Source: Helianthus annuus | Lineage: Eukaryota; Streptophyta; Magnoliopsida; Asterales; Asteraceae | Length of the DNA stretch: 64,000 nt | Reading direction: 5' to 3' | NCBI RefSeq assembly: GCF_002127325.2 | Contig: NC_035433.2 | Span: 127,829,518 to 127,893,517, forward strand | Position numbers and translations under genes: made by a program | The notes under the pieces: model-generated | Database searches by the model: none | What the model was told of the DNA's origin: nothing | The model's input: the letters and a program-made list of their open reading frames with translations, nothing else | In this document: in pieces, positions 60,343-64,000 of the stretch | Position numbering within the stretch: position 1 is the first letter of the stretch | Layout of the letters: each line of letters begins with the position of its first letter

Positions 60343-61155
60343 TGTTAGGATCTAAGGCTGTCATGATTGTGTTTGTTTGTATAATTTGAACAAATCAACA
60401 GAAATGAACAGAGTTTAAGTGCAGCGGAAATGAACAACAAACTTTGTAAACACAAACAAAAGAGAAAATAGTTTTGATAAACACATGATTTGCTTTAGTC
60501 GAAAGATTTCAAATCAAAGCAAAAGATTACAATGCATGCTTACAAAACTAAACTCCCCCTCAGCCTGATGCTCCAAGGTTGATTGCACAAGATGAAAGGA
60601 TTGGACTGGAGGAGAAGAACCCACTCAGTCAATCAAATGTAACAGTACAGAGTACTGCTCCATTTATAGGCAAATCAAACCACTGAGGCATCTCAGCTGA
60701 CGTCACCATGAAAGTGGCATCTAACAAACTAACAAACTCTATCTACTGTTCTATAACAACTGACCATACAGACTACAGACACTGATTACATTCTAATCAC
60801 TGATGTATAAACACTGATTCTTCATTCCACTGATGTAGTCAACCACTGTTGTTTGAGCAACAGTGCTTTCTTCAAAGGGTGATCAGTCCTTGAATGGGCA
60901 GTGCTTTAACTCTTCAGTAGTGCTTGGATTCCGTCAGTAGATTGAGCTTCAGCCTTTAAATTTCATCAGTGCTTTGGTTTATCAGTAGTTTACAAGATCA
61001 GCAGTTGTTGATAAGGGCAGTACTTGGAGCATATCAGATGTTGAGTCACTGTCAAGGGGAAAGCTTATAGTAAACAGCTGCTTATGATTAATCCACTGTA
61101 GTGATCCGGTTTTGGCTTTCATTATCTGTTCCTCTGGTAGGGTTCAATCCCAACA
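60343..61155 (-). repeat. Copia-type 3' LTR (813 bp)
   Basis: TGTTAGGATC ... ATCCCAACA, followed by atctccccctagaac, whose complement is a good polypurine tract. So this is the 3' LTR of a minus-oriented element. The rest is largely missing. Confidence 0.75.
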
Positions 61156-61920
61156 ATCTCCCCCTAGAACAAATAATGCCAAAACCCTTCATTATTCTGG
61201 ATTTTTATTTCTCATCAGAAGTTCCCTAACTTGTCTTTTAAATTCCACTTCAAAGTCCTTGGAACTTGAGTCATCCTCATCCCTGCACAGTGTAAGTTCA
61301 AGGAGATCCTGCAAATCTTCAACACCAAGACCTAGTGCTTCTTTCCTTGATATGTACTTCACTTCACCATTGGATCTGACCAGGGTCAATACGTGGGTCT
61401 TTTGATCAGACATCCACTTTAGTACTTTTGAATCCAATGGGTTTCTTGGGAGAGATTTATTCACAGATGAGTTTGGAGATGTTGGCCTTGTGAAAAGTTG
61501 TAAGCTTTCAGACATTTGTTTGAAGGCCATTTCGATGACATCATTTGCTGCAGCTATATCTTCTGCAGTCTTTTTTTCAATCTGCTTCCCTTTTCTTTTG
61601 ATCTAGCTCAATGGCTGTCATGTCTGAAGTGTTTGGTGATGCAGGTTTGGTTAATACCTTTTTGGCAAGGTCTTGAAGCTTTGCTGATCTGTCTTCTTTT
61701 AGATCCATTTTCTTGATGGCTTCTGTGAAGTACTCAGCTTCCTTTTCTTTTTCTTTTTTCTTCTTCACTGGTCAGCAGTTTTCCTTTTTCTTGGTTTTCC
61801 ACAAGGATAGGGTTATCTGCTGATGTGAACAGTGATTTAAGAGCACTAATCTGCTCTTCTAGCTTTTTGTAGTCAGGCTTCTTTGGAGTGTCTGAGACTG
61901 TTATCCTCCTTTTCTTAAAC
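61156..61920 (-). pseudogene. Retroelement 3' accessory ORF, frame-shifted
   Basis: The minus text gives a Lys/Glu-rich, coiled-coil-like stretch (61,915-61,577) and then a frameshift in an A-run near 61,575. After this comes SESLQLFTRPTSPNSSVNK and ...KTHVLTLVRSNGEVKYISRK up to 61,192. This is the 3'-end extra ORF seen in some plant LTR elements, function unknown. It is truncated by the LTR at 61,921. Confidence 0.5.
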
Positions 61921-62389
61921 TGTTACGCCCAAATTCGTATTTGTCAAAAGTCGCAGCGGAAACACGTACCATAAAATTTCTTTCACTATAAATACCTCAA
62001 CTTATTTAAGATTTAACTTTAACACAGTTCTTTCTCATAAATCCGTCATCCTCTTATTTACTAGTTAAAAACATAGCTTATGTTTACTACATTATGTACA
62101 TCAACGTTTCCGTACAATCTCTCTAGTGACTCGATCTTCGATCTCCAATCCTTGGATATCCTCATGACTGGTACTACCTGCGCTCACCACATAAAATTTC
62201 ACATCATTAGTACGCGTTATAAACATACAAGGTTTGTTCACGTTTACTTCTCGTTTCGTTAACTCTTTACATCCCAGCTTTCCCATCCTGATCATATGAT
62301 CCGTAGTGAGACTTCTTTGGTATTCCTGCGTTACACTTCATTCACCAAGCACGCAACTATTACCGTTAGTACTCAATTTCATTAGATGC

Positions 62390-62930
62390 ATGCGTACATA
62401 CCTTTCATACAAACTGATACATACCTTTACGGTCACAAATAGCAACTGTCCTACATACGTACCTGCATACATACGTACGTACCTACGTACGTGCATACCT
62501 AATTACATCCATTCCTACCTACATACATACATACCTACATTCATACATACATACATACATACATGCATACATATATACATACATACATACATACTTATTA
62601 CATGCCTTCACACAAACCTACATACGTGCATACCTTCGTGTATGGATCCCCTCGTGAGCCCATATTCATCTAAACGCATACATACGTTCTACCTACCTAC
62701 ACACCAACATACATACATTTAAACGCAAAAGACATTCATATGTATATACCTTTCTTACATCTTTACATCCACGCATATGCTTATGCCTATCTTTATGCAT
62801 ACGTACATGCACCTCTACATACATACATACCCTTCCTACATCGTTACGTACATGCATACACTCGTACATATCTTTATACATGCATACATATACATCTACA
62901 TACGTACATACTTTAACAAACACGTACTAG
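62390..62930. repeat. Degenerate (ACAT/ACGT)n tetranucleotide array
   Basis: About 500 bp of acatacatac with interspersed cgtacgtac, tgcatac and ctac. Peptides predicted here on either strand are artefacts of the repeat. Confidence 0.9.
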
Positions 62931-63126
62931 ATCACACGTACCTCTTACATAATCATACATCACTAACATGGGTCTTAGACTTAGCTTTATAGCCCATAAA
63001 CATCTAAGGAACCATCAAAATCATGTTTGGAAAGTCCACCGTAGTCCACGGATATCAAACCGAAGCCCACTGTACATAAATTAACTTAAATAACAAGATT
63101 TCAGCTTTTGGGACTTGGGAAGGCCG

Positions 63127-63275
63127 TCGTCGACGCCCCTAGGGCCGTCGGCGACGGGCCTTGCATTTACCCGTAGCCCAAAAACCCGTAGACAGGTAAT
63201 TAACCCGTCATCACAAAAACTGGTTTTCTAGAGCCCGTCGGCGACGCCCCCATGCCCGTCGGCGACGCCCTCTAG
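63127..63275. repeat. Four ccgtcggcgacgcccc-type units
   Basis: gccgtcgtcgacgcccctag, gccgtcggcgacgggcc, cccgtcggcgacgcccc and cccgtcggcgacgccct lie in the LTR, in two pairs. Confidence 0.85.
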
Positions 63276-64000
63276 ATTTTGCATTTTTCTGCAGCTCCGT
63301 TTCGTCGTCCGTACGCACTAAAACGCGCATAACTTTTGAACCGTTTACCCGTTTAACCTCCCGTTTCTTCCTACATGCTTGTAAATTCATATTCTATCAT
63401 ATGAACTTAAAATCCCACATCCGGATTAAGGAAATTCTTATCTTACGCTCTATTGACTTATTGTCATTTCCTAATTATTTGACCCGTTATGGGTATTTGC
63501 GCATTAATTGATCTAAGACTAGCAAAACCATACTTTCCACTTCCATACTTGTCCAAAACATTACACTAATCGTATAACTTGTTTCTAAACCACTTATTAA
63601 AATCGTTTACCCAAAATACCCATCAAGGGCATTTTGGTCAACTTAATCCCATCCTTTACGACATAAGACTACGACACATATTTGACCTCAACCATCATGT
63701 TTAATTAATCAAAACGCCATATCACCTAACCGAACATAAGAAGTGATTACAGAATCACTTACCTTATACGTCCGTGCTCGTATCCGATTCCTCGCCTTTT
63801 CTTGACCCGTTATCCTTTCATGCTTGAGTCCGTCACGACGTGATTCCTATACTTTCATTTCATCGAAACCACGCTCATATTAGCATACTCATTTGTACAT
63901 GTAACAATCATATCATTCGCATAATTCATACTTAACTTTCCATAGTCATTACTATCAAACATTAAAACATCTAATCAACTTCATATCCTTTCCAACACAC

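Larger units (their letters stand above)
61921..64000 (+). mobile_element. LTR of a gypsy-like element, runs off window
   Basis: Starts tgttacgcccaaattcg with a cgcagcggaaac block close to those of the two LTRs at 55,231 and 56,241. The end is not in the window. Inside are an ACAT array and four ccgtcggcgacg units. Confidence 0.6.

Noticed and set aside
62306..62992. Tyr/His/Thr-rich repeated peptides
   Set aside because: Translations of the ACAT tetranucleotide array.
62390..63275. Repeat arrays checked as a possible CRISPR array
   Set aside because: There are no constant-length spacers. The units are microsatellite or LTR repeats in a plant nuclear context.

Overview
This window looks like repeat-dominated intergenic or intronic DNA from a plant nuclear genome, most likely a eudicot. 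The LTR families at the right end (starting TGTCACAACCC or TGTTACGCCC and ending GGGCGTTACA) remind me of Asteraceae chromovirus LTRs, but that placement is inference. No complete host gene is visible. Nearly everything is mobile DNA, much of it nested, and many ends can be fixed from target-site duplications (TSDs) read directly in the sequence. No tRNA, rRNA or CRISPR feature was seen.

1-20,431: a train of MULE-type elements and a Helitron, each bounded by a (TA)n array. The right end of one MULE (1-2,305) abuts a 10-kb MULE (2,372-12,440). This 10-kb element carries a decayed FAR1/MURA-type transposase on + and a multi-exon Ulp1-like cysteine protease on -. Then come a 4-kb non-autonomous element (12,481-16,499), two small MITE families (C and E) with a local tandem duplication, a Helitron (about 18,300-19,896) and an inverted copy of MITE C. 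The non-coding parts of the large MULEs are full of short dispersed palindromes that differ between elements.

20,432-28,929: a decayed PIF/Harbinger transposase, a SINE-like unit, a 982-bp Helitron with exact ends (24,233-25,214, minus), and a PIF/Harbinger element with TTA duplications (25,930-27,811).

28,930-37,494: a 5.7-kb Copia element in minus orientation with 98% identical LTRs but a ruined interior. It splits an unidentified open reading frame. It is followed by a Harbinger-derived foldback element (35,866-37,280).

37,495-50,992: an L1-type LINE in minus orientation with an 11-bp TSD. Its ORF1 is split by a 7.9-kb Copia retrotransposon (41,976-49,866, TSD atacc) whose gag-pol is interrupted by a single stop codon.

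50,993-55,230: low-complexity DNA with fragments of three unrelated cellular genes (an S-domain-type receptor kinase, an SR34/SF2-like splicing factor and a kinesin motor), plus a foldback MULE MITE.

55,231-64,000: stacked LTR sequences. A fragment of one LTR is hit by a 4.1-kb solo LTR (56,241-60,330), which itself hosts a MULE-type TIR element and a hAT MITE. A Copia 3' LTR with an adjoining extra ORF follows, then an LTR that runs off the window.

Insertion order where nesting shows it: LINE before Copia 2; host ORF before Copia 1; the 55,231 LTR fragment before the solo LTR, which came before its two DNA elements.
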